From: Candidatus Epulonipiscioides gigas | GTDB lineage: Bacteria; Bacillota; Clostridia; Lachnospirales; Cellulosilyticaceae | Assembly: GCA_001983555.1 (NCBI GenBank) | Contig: LJHE01000082.1 | Coordinates: forward strand, 1-43,507 | Length of the DNA stretch: 43,507 nt | Direction of reading: 5' to 3' | Shown here: in pieces, positions 25,077 through 33,554 of the stretch | Numbering within the stretch: position 1 is the stretch's first letter | How the letters are laid out: each line of letters opens with the position of its first letter | Position numbers and translations under genes: made by a program | Notes under the pieces: model-generated | The model's input: the letters and a program-made list of their open reading frames with translations, nothing else | Told to the model about the DNA's origin: nothing | The model's database searches: none

Positions 25077-26615
25077 ATGGACTTGAATACAAAAGTATCA
25101 TATGATGAATATATTGAATTAGCATATAAAATGATGTCTAATACTGATAAAAATAAACTTTTAACTCTGAGCGAGCAGGGAGTAATAATACAATATGGAT
25201 ATAACAATAATTTATCTACAATAGAACTTTCAATTTTTACATTATCATATTTGCATGATAAAACACAAGATATTGAATGCTTAACAAAAATACTACAACT
25301 TTGTGCAACTGATGAATTAACTTTAGAACAAAAAATATATTTATACTTTCAAGTTGGTGCTCTAATTGGACATTTAGGGCTCCGATTATCTTCTGACTTT
25401 TATTTTCCTATTTATGCTAATATGTATAATGAATTTGAAATATTAGTAAAAAAGACTTTTGATTTTCTACCATATAAAATTGATGAACAATCCCCAATAA
25501 TTGTTACTACTGAACAGCTTGCAGGATTAAATAGAGGTCCTAGCAAAAATTTTTTAGACCATGTTTATACTCTGGCTACAAAATTTAAAAGACCAGTTAT
25601 AATTGTATTTACTGCTGAGCGTTGTAATCGTTTAAACTTATTAATAAATACTAGAATGTCAAATTATATAGTACAAAGTCAACATATCGCTAAAATTAAA
25701 TTGCCCGTTAATAATATTGAAATAGATGTTATTCATGGTGCCACTTTAGATTTTTCGATTTATAAACTTGTTAGTTTAGTTGACTTAATTTATCAATTAA
25801 AGCCTTATTTAGTTTATAATATGCAAGCTGAAAGTTTAGTATCAGATGCCTGTAAATTATTTACTAATGTATCAGTTATAAGTTTTTCATATGATATTCC
25901 TGTTAGTGAAGCTCCGAATTTAATATTAGGTCGGAAATTACTCCCCTCAGATAAAAAAATATTTGATTTATGCAAACAAAATAATCAATATATATTAGAA
26001 AGTACTTTTACATTTATTTTAACTCCAATTGAAAAATGTAAAACTCGACAAGAATATAATTTAGAAAATGATAATATAGTAATTGCTATAGTAGGACATA
26101 GATTAGATAGTGAAATTAATAATCATTATAAACAATTATTAGAAAGGCTATTAACTTTATCGAATAAAATAAAATTTTTATTTATAGGAATCTTTGAAAA
26201 TTATGAACAAGTATTAGCAAATACTCTTATATTAGAGCATTCACTATTTATAGGTAACGTACCTAATTTATTAGAAGTATATCCCATATGCAACTTATTT
26301 CTAAATCCAATACGTCCAGGCGGCGGTACTAGTGCAGTAGAGGCTTTAGTTTCAGGAATACCAGTAGTTACTTTATCCGATTGTGATGTAGCATATGCTT
26401 GTGGTTCAAAATTTACTTGTCAAAATGAAGCAGAATATATAGAAACTGTCAATAGATATATCATTGATAAATCTTTTTATATTGATCAAAGTATTTATGC
26501 AAGAACACATGGGCAAGAACTCTTAGATACAGAAACAGCTTTACGAAAAATGTTATATGAAATCAAAAAAAGAAGTATATTTAAGAAAAAAAGGAGCAAA
26601 CATCATGATAGCTAA
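25077..26615 (+). CDS. GT-B fold glycosyltransferase-like protein
   Basis: A 512-residue cytoplasmic protein without a signal peptide. The first 140 residues are helical and unrecognised. The remainder looks like a GT-B glycosyltransferase: a Rossmann-like half from about residue 140 (PIIVTTEQLAGLNRGPSKN) with a loop KPYLVYNMQAESLVSDACK, then a C-terminal half from about 330 (NIVIAIVGHRLDSEI) ending in the nucleotide-sugar motif LNPIRPGGGTSAVEALVSGIP near residue 415. The motif recalls GT4/GT41-like transferases, including protein N- or O-glycosyltransferases, but the donor and acceptor are unknown. The ATG follows an AGAGAGGG site 38 bases after purD. The final codons overlap the start of the methyltransferase gene, so the two are coupled. 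Confidence 0.6.
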   Translation: MDLNTKVSYDEYIELAYKMMSNTDKNKLLTLSEQGVIIQYGYNNNLSTIELSIFTLSYLHDKTQDIECLTKILQLCATDELTLEQKIYLYFQVGALIGHLGLRLSSDFYFPIYANMYNEFEILVKKTFDFLPYKIDEQSPIIVTTEQLAGLNRGPSKNFLDHVYTLATKFKRPVIIVFTAERCNRLNLLINTRMSNYIVQSQHIAKIKLPVNNIEIDVIHGATLDFSIYKLVSLVDLIYQLKPYLVYNMQAESLVSDACKLFTNVSVISFSYDIPVSEAPNLILGRKLLPSDKKIFDLCKQNNQYILESTFTFILTPIEKCKTRQEYNLENDNIVIAIVGHRLDSEINNHYKQLLERLLTLSNKIKFLFIGIFENYEQVLANTLILEHSLFIGNVPNLLEVYPICNLFLNPIRPGGGTSAVEALVSGIPVVTLSDCDVAYACGSKFTCQNEAEYIETVNRYIIDKSFYIDQSIYARTHGQELLDTETALRKMLYEIKKRSIFKKKRSKHHDS

Positions 26616-27207
26616 TCATCAATTTGAGCGTATATTAATAGATAAATCTGCAGTTGATAGACTTGAAAATGAAATTTTGATTACTCGTCATATAGAACGA
26701 TATGCTTTAGTAAGAAAATTTGCTTATGGAAGAGTGTTAGATGTAGCATGTGGTGTTGGGTATGGAACTTATTTAGTAGCAAAAAATCCAGATGTAAAAA
26801 TGATTACAGGCGTAGATTTAGACAAAAATAGTGTAGAATGGGCAATCAATAATTTTAATGGAAAAAATATACAATTTCAATGTAATACTATTGAAAATTT
26901 ACATGAGGAGTATGATGTTTTAATTAGTCTTGAAACCATTGAACACTTACAGAATCCTAAAATATTAGGTGAGTTAGCTAAAAGATGTAAAATAAAAGAA
27001 GTGATTATTTCATTTCCTCATAAAAAAACTACTCATTATAATCCTTATCATTTATGGGATATTGAAGAAAAAGATATATTAGTTATTTTTAATGAATATA
27101 TATGTATTAATAAATTTTATAGTGGAGATTCCACATTTATGCATTTAATTTATTGGCACAGAAATAAAACACCTAGAAAAAAATATCTTGAAACAAGATC
27201 TAACTAA
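26605..27207 (+). CDS. Class I SAM-dependent methyltransferase
   Basis: A 200-residue methyltransferase of the Methyltransf_11/23 type. Motif I is VLDVACGVGYGTYLVAKN (about residues 44-61), the acidic end of strand 2 is ITGVDLDKNSVEWA, and motif IV is YDVLISLETIEHLQNP. The start at 26605 is chosen for the AAAAGGAG just upstream; an earlier in-frame start at 26557 lies inside the preceding gene. The gene overlaps the glycosyltransferase by 11 bases, suggesting both modify the same glycan or protein. The methyl acceptor cannot be read from sequence. A terminator follows. Confidence 0.8.
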   Translation: MIANHQFERILIDKSAVDRLENEILITRHIERYALVRKFAYGRVLDVACGVGYGTYLVAKNPDVKMITGVDLDKNSVEWAINNFNGKNIQFQCNTIENLHEEYDVLISLETIEHLQNPKILGELAKRCKIKEVIISFPHKKTTHYNPYHLWDIEEKDILVIFNEYICINKFYSGDSTFMHLIYWHRNKTPRKKYLETRSN

Positions 27208-27227
27208 AATAATTTTTAACTTAATAA

Positions 27228-27253
27228 GGACACGCAATAACGTGTCCCATTTT
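27228..27253. terminator. Terminator between convergent genes
   Basis: GGACACG (27228-27234) and CGTGTCC (27241-27247) form a 7-bp stem followed by CATTTT on the plus strand. It lies 20 bases after the methyltransferase stop and 10 bases past the end of the converging gene, so it may serve both. The arms resemble the hairpin at 20533-20552. Confidence 0.6.
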
Positions 27254-27263
27254 AGTGTTATAA

Positions 27264-27701
27264 TTAGTAGGTGGCCATAAGAGCAGTTTCCTCTTTATGC
27301 AGCCGAATTTCTTCACAAGTTTTAAAAATATTTTCCCACTGAAGATTATTTTTAAGCTTTCTGGCTAATTGAAAAAAGTCTTGTCTAAGTTTTGTTGTAT
27401 AAGTTTGCTTGATTTCTTTTGATTTTTCTTCGCTAGTTGCCTTAGCAATTTCATTTAAAAATTCAGTAGCTCTGTCGGTATTAACAAACGGCAAATAAGG
27501 TTGTAAAACATCTAGTTTTTCATTTAATAGCTTTAATTGTTTTTTAAAAGGATTATTTTTAACATTTTCCACATATAAAAAGAAAGATTCTTGGTTAAAG
27601 AAAATTAAATTTTTAAGAAGTGAAAAATCAAACTCATTTAATATATTTTTAAATTCTAATAAAGTGTTTTTAAGTTCATTTTCAGTTAATAGTTTTGGCA
27701 T
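27264..27701 (-). CDS. Small helical protein of unknown function
   Basis: Not recognised. The ATG at 27701 is preceded by AAGGGGGA at a good distance, giving 145 residues; an upstream in-frame start would run 168 bases farther, across the response regulator start. The product has no signal peptide or membrane span and reads as all-helical, with Leu/Phe/Lys-rich heptad-like stretches (TENELKNTLLEFKNILNEF, then FKKQLKLLNEKLDVLQPYL). It is transcribed away from the two-component pair with about 80 bases between the start codons, so a shared divergent control region is possible, but there is no evidence of a functional link. Confidence 0.6.
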   Translation of the reverse strand: MPKLLTENELKNTLLEFKNILNEFDFSLLKNLIFFNQESFFLYVENVKNNPFKKQLKLLNEKLDVLQPYLPFVNTDRATEFLNEIAKATSEEKSKEIKQTYTTKLRQDFFQLARKLKNNLQWENIFKTCEEIRLHKEETALMATY

Positions 27702-27783
27702 ATTATGTCCCCCTTTATAAATTAGTGTGTCCAAAAATTTAAAAAATCTATGATGTAAATTTTTCTTATTTGAGGTGAAAAAA

Positions 27784-28476
27784 ATGGAAAAAAAAAATAT
27801 TCTTGCAATTGATGACGAGATACATATTTTAGAGCTGTTAAGATATAATCTCGAGACTAATGGCTTCACAGTTTTTACAGCTGAAAATGTCGAAGATGGT
27901 ATGAATATACTTTTGAAAAATAAAATTGAGGCTATATTGCTCGATATTATGTTACCAGATGTTGATGGAATAACAGCTTTAAAAAATTTAAAAAATTCTG
28001 CTTATAAAGAAATCCCTATTATATTAGTAAGTGCAAAAGCAGATGAAATTGATAAAATTATTGGGCTTGAACTGGGAGCAGATGATTATATTACAAAACC
28101 TTTTAGTGTTAGAGAGCTAGTTACTCGTGTAAAAGTGGCTTGCAGACGAAAAAAAGAAACTAAGATTGAGGATACCAATACAATTGTATATAAAAATTTA
28201 GAAATGGATATTTTTAGTCATGAGGTAAAAATTGGAGATGTATTTGTTGAACTTAGTTTTAAAGAATTTGAACTTTTAAAAATTTTGTTAGAAAATAAAG
28301 GAAGAGTTTTAACTAGAAATATTTTATTAGATAAAATTTGGGGCTATGATTATGAAGGAGAAACAAGAACAGTTGATGTTCATATTAGATATTTAAGAGG
28401 AAAGTTTGAAAAATTTGGATGCGGTGGGTGGATTGAAACTGTTAGGGGAATAGGATATAAATTTACAAAGGAGTAG
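27784..28476 (+). CDS. OmpR/PhoB-family response regulator
   Basis: A 230-residue DNA-binding response regulator. The receiver domain (1 to about 118) has the acidic pair Asp10/Asp11 in AIDDE, the phospho-acceptor Asp54 in ILLDIMLPD, and Lys105 in DDYITKPF. The winged-helix effector domain (about 130-230) carries FKEFELLKILLENKGRVLTR and ETRTVDVHIRYLRGK. The ATG at 27784 is preferred since GAGGTG sits six bases ahead. The sensor kinase gene begins three bases after its stop. The pair resembles PhoB/PhoR or PhoP/PhoR, but no phosphate-uptake genes are near, so the signal is not assigned. Confidence 0.92.
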   Translation: MEKKNILAIDDEIHILELLRYNLETNGFTVFTAENVEDGMNILLKNKIEAILLDIMLPDVDGITALKNLKNSAYKEIPIILVSAKADEIDKIIGLELGADDYITKPFSVRELVTRVKVACRRKKETKIEDTNTIVYKNLEMDIFSHEVKIGDVFVELSFKEFELLKILLENKGRVLTRNILLDKIWGYDYEGETRTVDVHIRYLRGKFEKFGCGGWIETVRGIGYKFTKE

Positions 28477-28479
28477 AGT

Positions 28480-29805
28480 ATGCACTTAAAAACTATTTTC
28501 GCAGTAATATGTGTAGTTATTATTTCTAATATATTGCTATTAAATTTTTTTTTAAAAAATATTGATAATATTTTGGTTTTATTTATTATATCTTTATCAG
28601 AAGCCTTTATAATATATATAATTCTTAGACTTGAAGCAAATAAAATTAAAGTATCTATTGCACATTTGAATAATTTTATAAAGGACTTAGATAACATTAA
28701 AAATTTTCAAGTGAATATTCATAATACTGAATTTGGAGAATTTACGGATTTAGTAATCTCACTTGATAATATGATTAGTAATTACAAACGAACTAATACT
28801 AGGCTTTCTTATGAAAAACGAAAAGCAGAACTTATTTTAAGTTATTTAGAACAAGGTATAATTATATTAGATAATTCTGGTATAATTCTTGAAGCTAATA
28901 ATTATATGCAAAAGCTAGGAATTGATGTAACAGAAGGAGAAAATATAGAACATTTATTATCTAATTATAAATTTAAAAATATGATAAATATTGCATTGCA
29001 AGTTAAAAACTCAGCTGATTGTGAGTTTCAATTTGGAAGCGAAATTTTGTATTTTAAAATAAAGCCTCTAATTGATTATACTAATAAATACGGATATATG
29101 CTCTCTATTAGAGATATTACAAGCATTAGAAAATTTGATGATATGAAGTATGAGTTTGTAAGCAATGTGACACATGAACTTAAAACACCATTAACTAGTA
29201 TAAAAGGTTTTGTTGAAACCCTAAAATTAGGGGCTATACAAAATGAAATTACTGCTTTAAGATTTTTAGATATAATAGAAATAGAAGCAAATAGACTATC
29301 ATCTTTGATAGAAGATATATTATTGTTATCTGACATCGAACAATCCGAAAATTTAATAAAAGAAAATTTTAACCTAAAAAAAATTGCTTTAGAAGTTATC
29401 TCATTATTAGAACCTGTAGCAAATAAAAAAGGTCTTATAATTGTAGAAAAGCTTGAGGATATAGATTTTTATGGAGATCCCAATCATTTTAAACAAATTA
29501 TGATTAATTTACTTGGTAATGCCATTAAATATACTGAAAAAGGTCATATTGATTTTATTATAGAAAAAAATGGTAATAAAATGATTTTAATTGTTAAAGA
29601 TACAGGTATAGGGATAGCTCCTATTCATATAAATAGGATTTTTGAGAGATTTTATAGAATTGATAAAAGTCGTTCACGGCAAAGTGGAGGAACAGGACTT
29701 GGGTTATCTATTGTAAAACATTTAATTTTATTGTATAATGGCAAGGTAACAGTAGAAAGCAAAATTGGAAAAGGTACAACTTTTATAATAAAATTTAATT
29801 TTTAG
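28480..29805 (+). CDS. PhoR-like sensor histidine kinase
   Basis: A 441-residue membrane kinase for the adjacent regulator. Two hydrophobic helices at about residues 5-23 and 29-50 are joined by only a few residues, so there is essentially no external sensor loop. A PAS-like domain follows (about 115-215, with LEQGIIILDNSGIILEANNY). The HisKA domain has phospho-acceptor His232 in SNVTHELKTPLTSIKGF. The ATPase domain shows the N box MINLLGNAIKYT, the G1 box VKDTGIGI, and GGTGLGLSIVKHL. The ATG is preceded by AAAGGAG, which lies within the end of the regulator gene. Domain order matches PhoR but the extracellular domain is missing, as in several Firmicutes PhoR-like kinases. Confidence 0.92.
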   Translation: MHLKTIFAVICVVIISNILLLNFFLKNIDNILVLFIISLSEAFIIYIILRLEANKIKVSIAHLNNFIKDLDNIKNFQVNIHNTEFGEFTDLVISLDNMISNYKRTNTRLSYEKRKAELILSYLEQGIIILDNSGIILEANNYMQKLGIDVTEGENIEHLLSNYKFKNMINIALQVKNSADCEFQFGSEILYFKIKPLIDYTNKYGYMLSIRDITSIRKFDDMKYEFVSNVTHELKTPLTSIKGFVETLKLGAIQNEITALRFLDIIEIEANRLSSLIEDILLLSDIEQSENLIKENFNLKKIALEVISLLEPVANKKGLIIVEKLEDIDFYGDPNHFKQIMINLLGNAIKYTEKGHIDFIIEKNGNKMILIVKDTGIGIAPIHINRIFERFYRIDKSRSRQSGGTGLGLSIVKHLILLYNGKVTVESKIGKGTTFIIKFNF

Positions 29806-29816
29806 AAAATAAATAC

Positions 29817-29845
29817 TTGTATTTTTTTGCAAACAATGGTATAAT
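29817..29845 (+). promoter_or_regulatory. Promoter for the SSB-like gene
   Basis: TTGTAT (29817-29822) and a perfect TATAAT (29840-29845) are 17 bases apart, and TGG just before the -10 gives an extended -10. The distance to the start codon leaves a leader of roughly 75 bases with no recognised structure. Confidence 0.65.
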
Positions 29846-29926
29846 TTAACATGTAACACATATGCTATAAGGACAGATGATACTGTTAAAGAAACATTTG
29901 TGAAAAAAACAAGAAAGAGGTGCTTA

Positions 29927-30598
29927 ATGAGCGATCATATTTTAGAAAATAACGAAGTACAAGTAATAGGAAAAGCAATAAATGAAACGGTTTTTAGTCA
30001 TAAAGTTTATGGAGAAGGGTTTTATAATTTTAATATTGAAATACCACGTCTTAGTGAATCAGCAGATATTGTTCCAATTACTATATCAGAAAGACTTTTA
30101 CCCGCACAAGGTAGTATTGTAGGAAAAATATTTAAAATTTCAGGACAATTTAGATCATATAATCAATATGAAGAAGGTAGAAATCGTCTTATTCTTACGT
30201 TATTTGCTCTTGAAATTGAAACTGTTGACGAAAAAGAATTGGTTAAAAATGCTAATTCATTATATTTAAAGGGTTTTGTTTGTAAAAATCCAGTATATAG
30301 AACGACCCCATTTGGCCGTGAAATTACAGATATCTTATTAGCTGTAAATAGATCTTATCATAAATCTGATTATATTCCTTGTATTACTTGGGGAAGAAAT
30401 GCTAGATTTGCAAATAGTTTAAAAACAGGCGACGCAATTGAAGTTTGGGGTAGAATTCAAAGTAGAAGTTATCAAAAGAAGTTAGAAACCGGTGAAGTTA
30501 TACAAAAAACTGCTTATGAAGTTTCGATTTCTAAAATGGAAATAAGCGATGAAAATAATAAACCTAAGGAAGATGAGCTCGAAGAAAAAGATAATTAA
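29927..30598 (+). CDS. SSB-family protein with two OB folds
   Basis: A 223-residue cytoplasmic protein related to single-stranded DNA-binding proteins. Two OB-fold segments are visible: residues about 10-100 (NEVQVIGKAINETVFSHKVY to LILTLFALEIE) and about 110-205, where LYLKGFVCKNPVYRTTPFGR, then ITDILLAVNRSYHKSDYIPC and ITWGRNARFANSLKTGDAIE follow the usual SSB strand order. The acidic C-terminal tail (EDELEEKDN) resembles SSB tails but lacks the terminal DDxPF partner-binding motif. It is therefore probably an accessory or paralogous SSB, not the housekeeping one. The ATG at 29927 follows AAAGAGG; a GTG 27 bases upstream is the alternative. It has its own promoter and terminator. Confidence 0.7.
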   Translation: MSDHILENNEVQVIGKAINETVFSHKVYGEGFYNFNIEIPRLSESADIVPITISERLLPAQGSIVGKIFKISGQFRSYNQYEEGRNRLILTLFALEIETVDEKELVKNANSLYLKGFVCKNPVYRTTPFGREITDILLAVNRSYHKSDYIPCITWGRNARFANSLKTGDAIEVWGRIQSRSYQKKLETGEVIQKTAYEVSISKMEISDENNKPKEDELEEKDN

Positions 30599-30614
30599 AA
30601 AAGATTTACATATA

Positions 30615-30649
30615 AAGGAGCATTTTTTATAAATGCTTCTTCTTTTTTT
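30615..30649 (+). terminator. Terminator after the SSB-like gene
   Basis: AGGAGCATTT (30616-30625) pairs with AAATGCTTCT (30631-30640) with one G-U pair, followed by a run of seven T. Confidence 0.75.
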
Positions 30650-30717
30650 GTTGCATTTAATCTAAATATATTTTATACTAAATATAAATAAAATTATAAT
30701 TATTATTGAGGTGAAAT

Positions 30718-31248
30718 ATGCGAGAAGGATTGGTTCAAATATATTGTGGTGATGGAAAGGGTAAAACGACAGCTAGTATTGGTCTTGGCATACGAGCTGT
30801 TGGTTCAGGACTAAAAGTAATTATGATTCAATTTTTAAAAAGTGATACTTCAGGCGAAATCAAAGTTTTAAAAACTTTAGAACCTAATTTTAAAACTTTT
30901 CATTTTGAAAAACAACATGGATTTTTTTGGGAGCTCTCAGATGAAGAAAAATCAGAGCTTAAAAACGAAATAGAAATTGCTATGAAATTTGCTAAGAAAG
31001 TTATGGATACTGAAGAATGTGATGTACTTATTTTAGATGAAATATTAGGGGTAATTGAAAATAATTTATATAGTGAAGACTTATTAGTAGATTTTATTGT
31101 ATCTAAAAAAGATACTGTTGAACTTATATTAACAGGACGCAATGTACCAGAAAAAATTAAAGATATTAGTGATTATATAAGTAACATCACAAAAGAAAAA
31201 CATCCTATGGATATTGGGATAGAAGCACGAAAGGGAATAGAGTATTAA
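30718..31248 (+). CDS. cobO: Corrinoid (cob(I)alamin) adenosyltransferase, CobA/BtuR type
   Basis: Transfers the adenosyl group of ATP to cobalt to make the adenosylcobamide cofactor. The 176 residues have the P-loop YCGDGKGKTTASIGLGIRA near residue 10 (GDGKGKTT), the VIMIQFLKS strand, CDVLILDEILG as the Walker B-like segment and VELILTGRNVPE near the end, all typical of the family. GAGGTG precedes the ATG. No other cobalamin genes are in the window, so it could serve scavenged as well as newly made corrinoids. It converges with the patatin-like gene, with only two bases between the stops. Confidence 0.92.
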   Translation: MREGLVQIYCGDGKGKTTASIGLGIRAVGSGLKVIMIQFLKSDTSGEIKVLKTLEPNFKTFHFEKQHGFFWELSDEEKSELKNEIEIAMKFAKKVMDTEECDVLILDEILGVIENNLYSEDLLVDFIVSKKDTVELILTGRNVPEKIKDISDYISNITKEKHPMDIGIEARKGIEY

Positions 31249-31250
31249 TA

Positions 31251-32138
31251 CTATTCCTTTAAATAAATATTTTCTATATATCTATATGCATCGGATAAGT
31301 CAAGTTTATTTGCAACATCATAAAAATAGTCAACTGCTTTATAGTCATCTAAGGAAACATGTTTTTCTAATTTAGGATTTATACGACAAAAGTTAAAATC
31401 TAATAAATCTTCACTTAATGTTACTGCAATTTCTTCTTCAGCATATTGTAAAATTGATATAAGAGGAATTTTAACTTCTGTAAACGGATTAAGCATCCAT
31501 TGAATAATTCCCCAATTTTTTGTTAACTTAGTAATTTTTTCAGGAGCATTTCCACAACCAATAGATAACACTTTAAAATCAGAAAAATCATATTTAGTTA
31601 TTGAACGCACATATAATAAAGGTGCTATTGTTGGGGATATTATAGCCATTCCGCCGTCAATAAATTGATTATGTGAAGGGAAATAGGTAGGAGCAGCACT
31701 ACTATTAATTGCAACATCAAGTGCTGAAGTATTTATAGTAGGATTATCAATCAAATTATTGAAATAAATTGTCTTATAACTTTCTACATTAAATGATGGA
31801 ATAAAAACTTTATTAGGTAATTGCTCTAATGTCAAATAACTAGGCAATAATTGACTTACTGAATAAATTAAATTTTTATTATCATATTTGGCTCGAAAAA
31901 AATTTAAATGTTTGTGAGCAAATATATATTGGCTATTTTCAGTGCTAAAAAACTTTATAATATCTTTCATAGAAATATTATTAGCTAAATACAAAGCTAT
32001 GATAGAACCTATAGATGAACCTGTAAACAAAGAAATTTGTTGCAATAATTCAGGATACTTTTGAGTCAGGCGCTCTAGTATATAAATACTTAATGCACCA
32101 CGAATTCCACCCGCATCAAAAGTTAAAATTTTAAACAT
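31251..32138 (-). CDS. Patatin-like phospholipase
   Basis: A 295-residue protein of the patatin family, lipid acyl hydrolases with a Ser-Asp dyad. The oxyanion-hole region is FDAGGIRGALSIYILERL at residues 7-24. The nucleophile is Ser42 in GSSIG, and the catalytic Asp161 is in IDGGMAI, so the active site is complete. No signal peptide is present, so it acts from the cytoplasmic side. A ribosome-like AGGGAG is about 12 bases before the ATG, somewhat far. Two tiny membrane-protein genes lie just upstream on the same strand, with a hairpin at 32168-32188 in between. Housekeeping, virulence and phage-defence patatins are all known; the context is suggestive but does not decide. Confidence 0.85.
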   Translation of the reverse strand: MFKILTFDAGGIRGALSIYILERLTQKYPELLQQISLFTGSSIGSIIALYLANNISMKDIIKFFSTENSQYIFAHKHLNFFRAKYDNKNLIYSVSQLLPSYLTLEQLPNKVFIPSFNVESYKTIYFNNLIDNPTINTSALDVAINSSAAPTYFPSHNQFIDGGMAIISPTIAPLLYVRSITKYDFSDFKVLSIGCGNAPEKITKLTKNWGIIQWMLNPFTEVKIPLISILQYAEEEIAVTLSEDLLDFNFCRINPKLEKHVSLDDYKAVDYFYDVANKLDLSDAYRYIENIYLKE

Positions 32139-32167
32139 TTATTCTTTATCTCCCTTCTAAAATATAT

Positions 32168-32190
32168 AAGCCTGCAAAATACAGGCTTTT
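32168..32190. terminator. Hairpin between the small membrane protein and patatin genes
   Basis: AAGCCTG (32168-32174) and CAGGCTT (32182-32188) form a perfect 7-bp stem. On the minus strand, the direction of the flanking genes, it is not followed by a clean T-run, so it may be a partial terminator or an mRNA-stabilising hairpin that lowers patatin expression relative to the small proteins. Confidence 0.5.
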
Positions 32191-32196
32191 AATAAT

Positions 32197-32418
32197 CTAA
32201 ATATATCCATTTATATATAGATAACAAATAGCGCAAGCAATAATAGCAATGTATAAGTAATTATCTGGTAATTCACAAGGAGCAAATTTATAAAAAAATA
32301 TAAACCCAATTGCTAAAATTAATACCATCGTATTATCGGGTTCGTCTGTAATATCTATATCTGTGTCATGGTAATCAGGGTAAAATTCAGGATAGTAAGT
32401 GTTATTTGAATATTCCAT
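32197..32418 (-). CDS. Small two-helix membrane protein (73 residues)
   Basis: Not recognised. An acidic, Tyr/Asp-rich N-terminus (NTYYPEFYPDYHDTDIDITD) is followed by two hydrophobic stretches, TMVLILAIGFIFFYKFA (about 30-46) and YLYIAIIACAICYLYING (about 54-71), joined by a short polar loop. GGGGTG sits seven bases ahead of the ATG. The gene is 16 bases downstream of a second small membrane protein with the same layout and a similar C-terminal phrase (CYLYING here, CFLYFHNG there), suggesting tandem paralogs. The patatin-like gene follows on the same strand. Confidence 0.55.
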   Translation of the reverse strand: MEYSNNTYYPEFYPDYHDTDIDITDEPDNTMVLILAIGFIFFYKFAPCELPDNYLYIAIIACAICYLYINGYI

Positions 32419-32434
32419 ATTCTCACCCCGCCTA

Positions 32435-32626
32435 TTATAATAAATTTATATCCATTCCATTGTGGAAATATAAAAAGCAAATTACTATTCCGATTAAGAT
32501 ATATGTTTCTTTCCCTGATATTGTATCTTCAATTAGAGCTTTAATAGATTCAAATTTTTCAGGATATTGTTTGTAAAGAATATATGCTATTGCACAGCAA
32601 ATTATAATATTGTTAGTTGACATCAT
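32435..32626 (-). CDS. Small two-helix membrane protein (63 residues)
   Basis: Not recognised. The start at 32626 is taken because GAAAGGA lies eight bases ahead; a longer in-frame version would reach back over the divergent gene. The 63-residue product has two hydrophobic segments, NNIIICCAIAYILYKQY (about 5-21) and TYILIGIVICFLYFHNG (about 41-57), around an amphipathic middle (PEKFESIKALIEDTISGK). It resembles the next gene in layout and C-terminal motif. Two-helix peptides of this size include holin-like, toxin and membrane-sensor proteins; none can be assigned. Confidence 0.55.
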   Translation of the reverse strand: MMSTNNIIICCAIAYILYKQYPEKFESIKALIEDTISGKETYILIGIVICFLYFHNGMDINLL

Positions 32627-32781
32627 AAAAATCATCCTTTCAAAAAAATAAATGATATTAATATTACTTTTACTATAATATGCTCTACTTTCAAAAATGT
32701 TACAAAAATAGAAAGAAAAAAAGTAAATAAACTCGCATAACTTGTACTCTTTATCAGTATAATAATATAGAGGTGATATAT

Positions 32782-33414
32782 ATGCCAAAATCTATTAGAG
32801 AAGTTGCTTTAGAAGCAGAAAATAGAAAGAAAAAAATGCAACAAAAAATATTAATTAGTAGTTTTTTAATAGTATGGTTTTCTACAAAAGTTTTAGACAT
32901 AAACTTTTTATCTCCGTCAAAATTAGAAGAAGATGTAATTACTGTAATGGCTCCTATTACACAAGTTCCTCCTCTTTTTGAAGATGAAGGAGTATTAACT
33001 AAACATGGAGAAAATGAGTTTCTTAATTTTATAAAAAATTTTTATGAAAATTATTCTTTAGCAATTACACATCAAAATACAAGTTATTTACAAGAATTTA
33101 TAGATGAAAGATATTCGCAAGTATTTTTGAAAGATTTTAATAGCTGGTTTATAGATAATAAAGTTATAGAAAAAGCCGAAGTTAGTACAGCTATTGAAAA
33201 TGCTACTATCAATTTGGATAATTCCATAGATCTTGAAATTTTAGAAACCATCTATTTGACTAATAGAGATGAAACTAATTTAATCAGATATAAAATAAAT
33301 TTATTATGGAGTGTAAATATTATAGATGTAAACAATACATTTAAATTAGGAGTAAGAAGTTTAAAAGAAAGTATTGTAGCATATGAGTATGATGGAGAAT
33401 GGATAAAATATTAA
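32782..33414 (+). CDS. Single-pass membrane protein with extracytoplasmic domain
   Basis: Not recognised as a named family. Of 210 residues, the first 22 are charged and cytoplasmic (PKSIREVALEAENRKKKMQQ), followed by a membrane helix (about 23-37, ILISSFLIVWFSTKV), with the rest probably outside. The outer part opens with a Pro-rich linker and continues FLNFIKNFYENYSLAITHQN, then YLQEFID. The closing strands are LIRYKINLLWSVNIID and ESIVAYEYDGEWIKY. This helix-then-sheet order is reminiscent of NTF2-like domains in TcaA-type membrane proteins, which is a guess. GAGGTG precedes the ATG at 32782. It is divergent from the small membrane protein genes, about 155 bases away. Confidence 0.55.
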   Translation: MPKSIREVALEAENRKKKMQQKILISSFLIVWFSTKVLDINFLSPSKLEEDVITVMAPITQVPPLFEDEGVLTKHGENEFLNFIKNFYENYSLAITHQNTSYLQEFIDERYSQVFLKDFNSWFIDNKVIEKAEVSTAIENATINLDNSIDLEILETIYLTNRDETNLIRYKINLLWSVNIIDVNNTFKLGVRSLKESIVAYEYDGEWIKY

Positions 33415-33457
33415 TCGTTTCTTAAAGAGCTTTTAGAAAAAGCAATTTATATAAAGG

Positions 33458-33486
33458 TTGACATCCCCAAAAGTATCTACTATAAT
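33458..33486 (+). promoter_or_regulatory. Consensus promoter for the nucleoside transporter operon
   Basis: TTGACA (33458-33463), a 17-base spacer and TATAAT (33481-33486) are a perfect sigma-A promoter, 69 bases before the lipoprotein start codon. No riboswitch fold was recognised in the short leader. Confidence 0.85.
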
Positions 33487-33554
33487 CTAAATATGATATA
33501 AATTTTTAAAAAATAATAAATAGATTTAGTTAACCAAAAGTGGGGGAAAATAAG

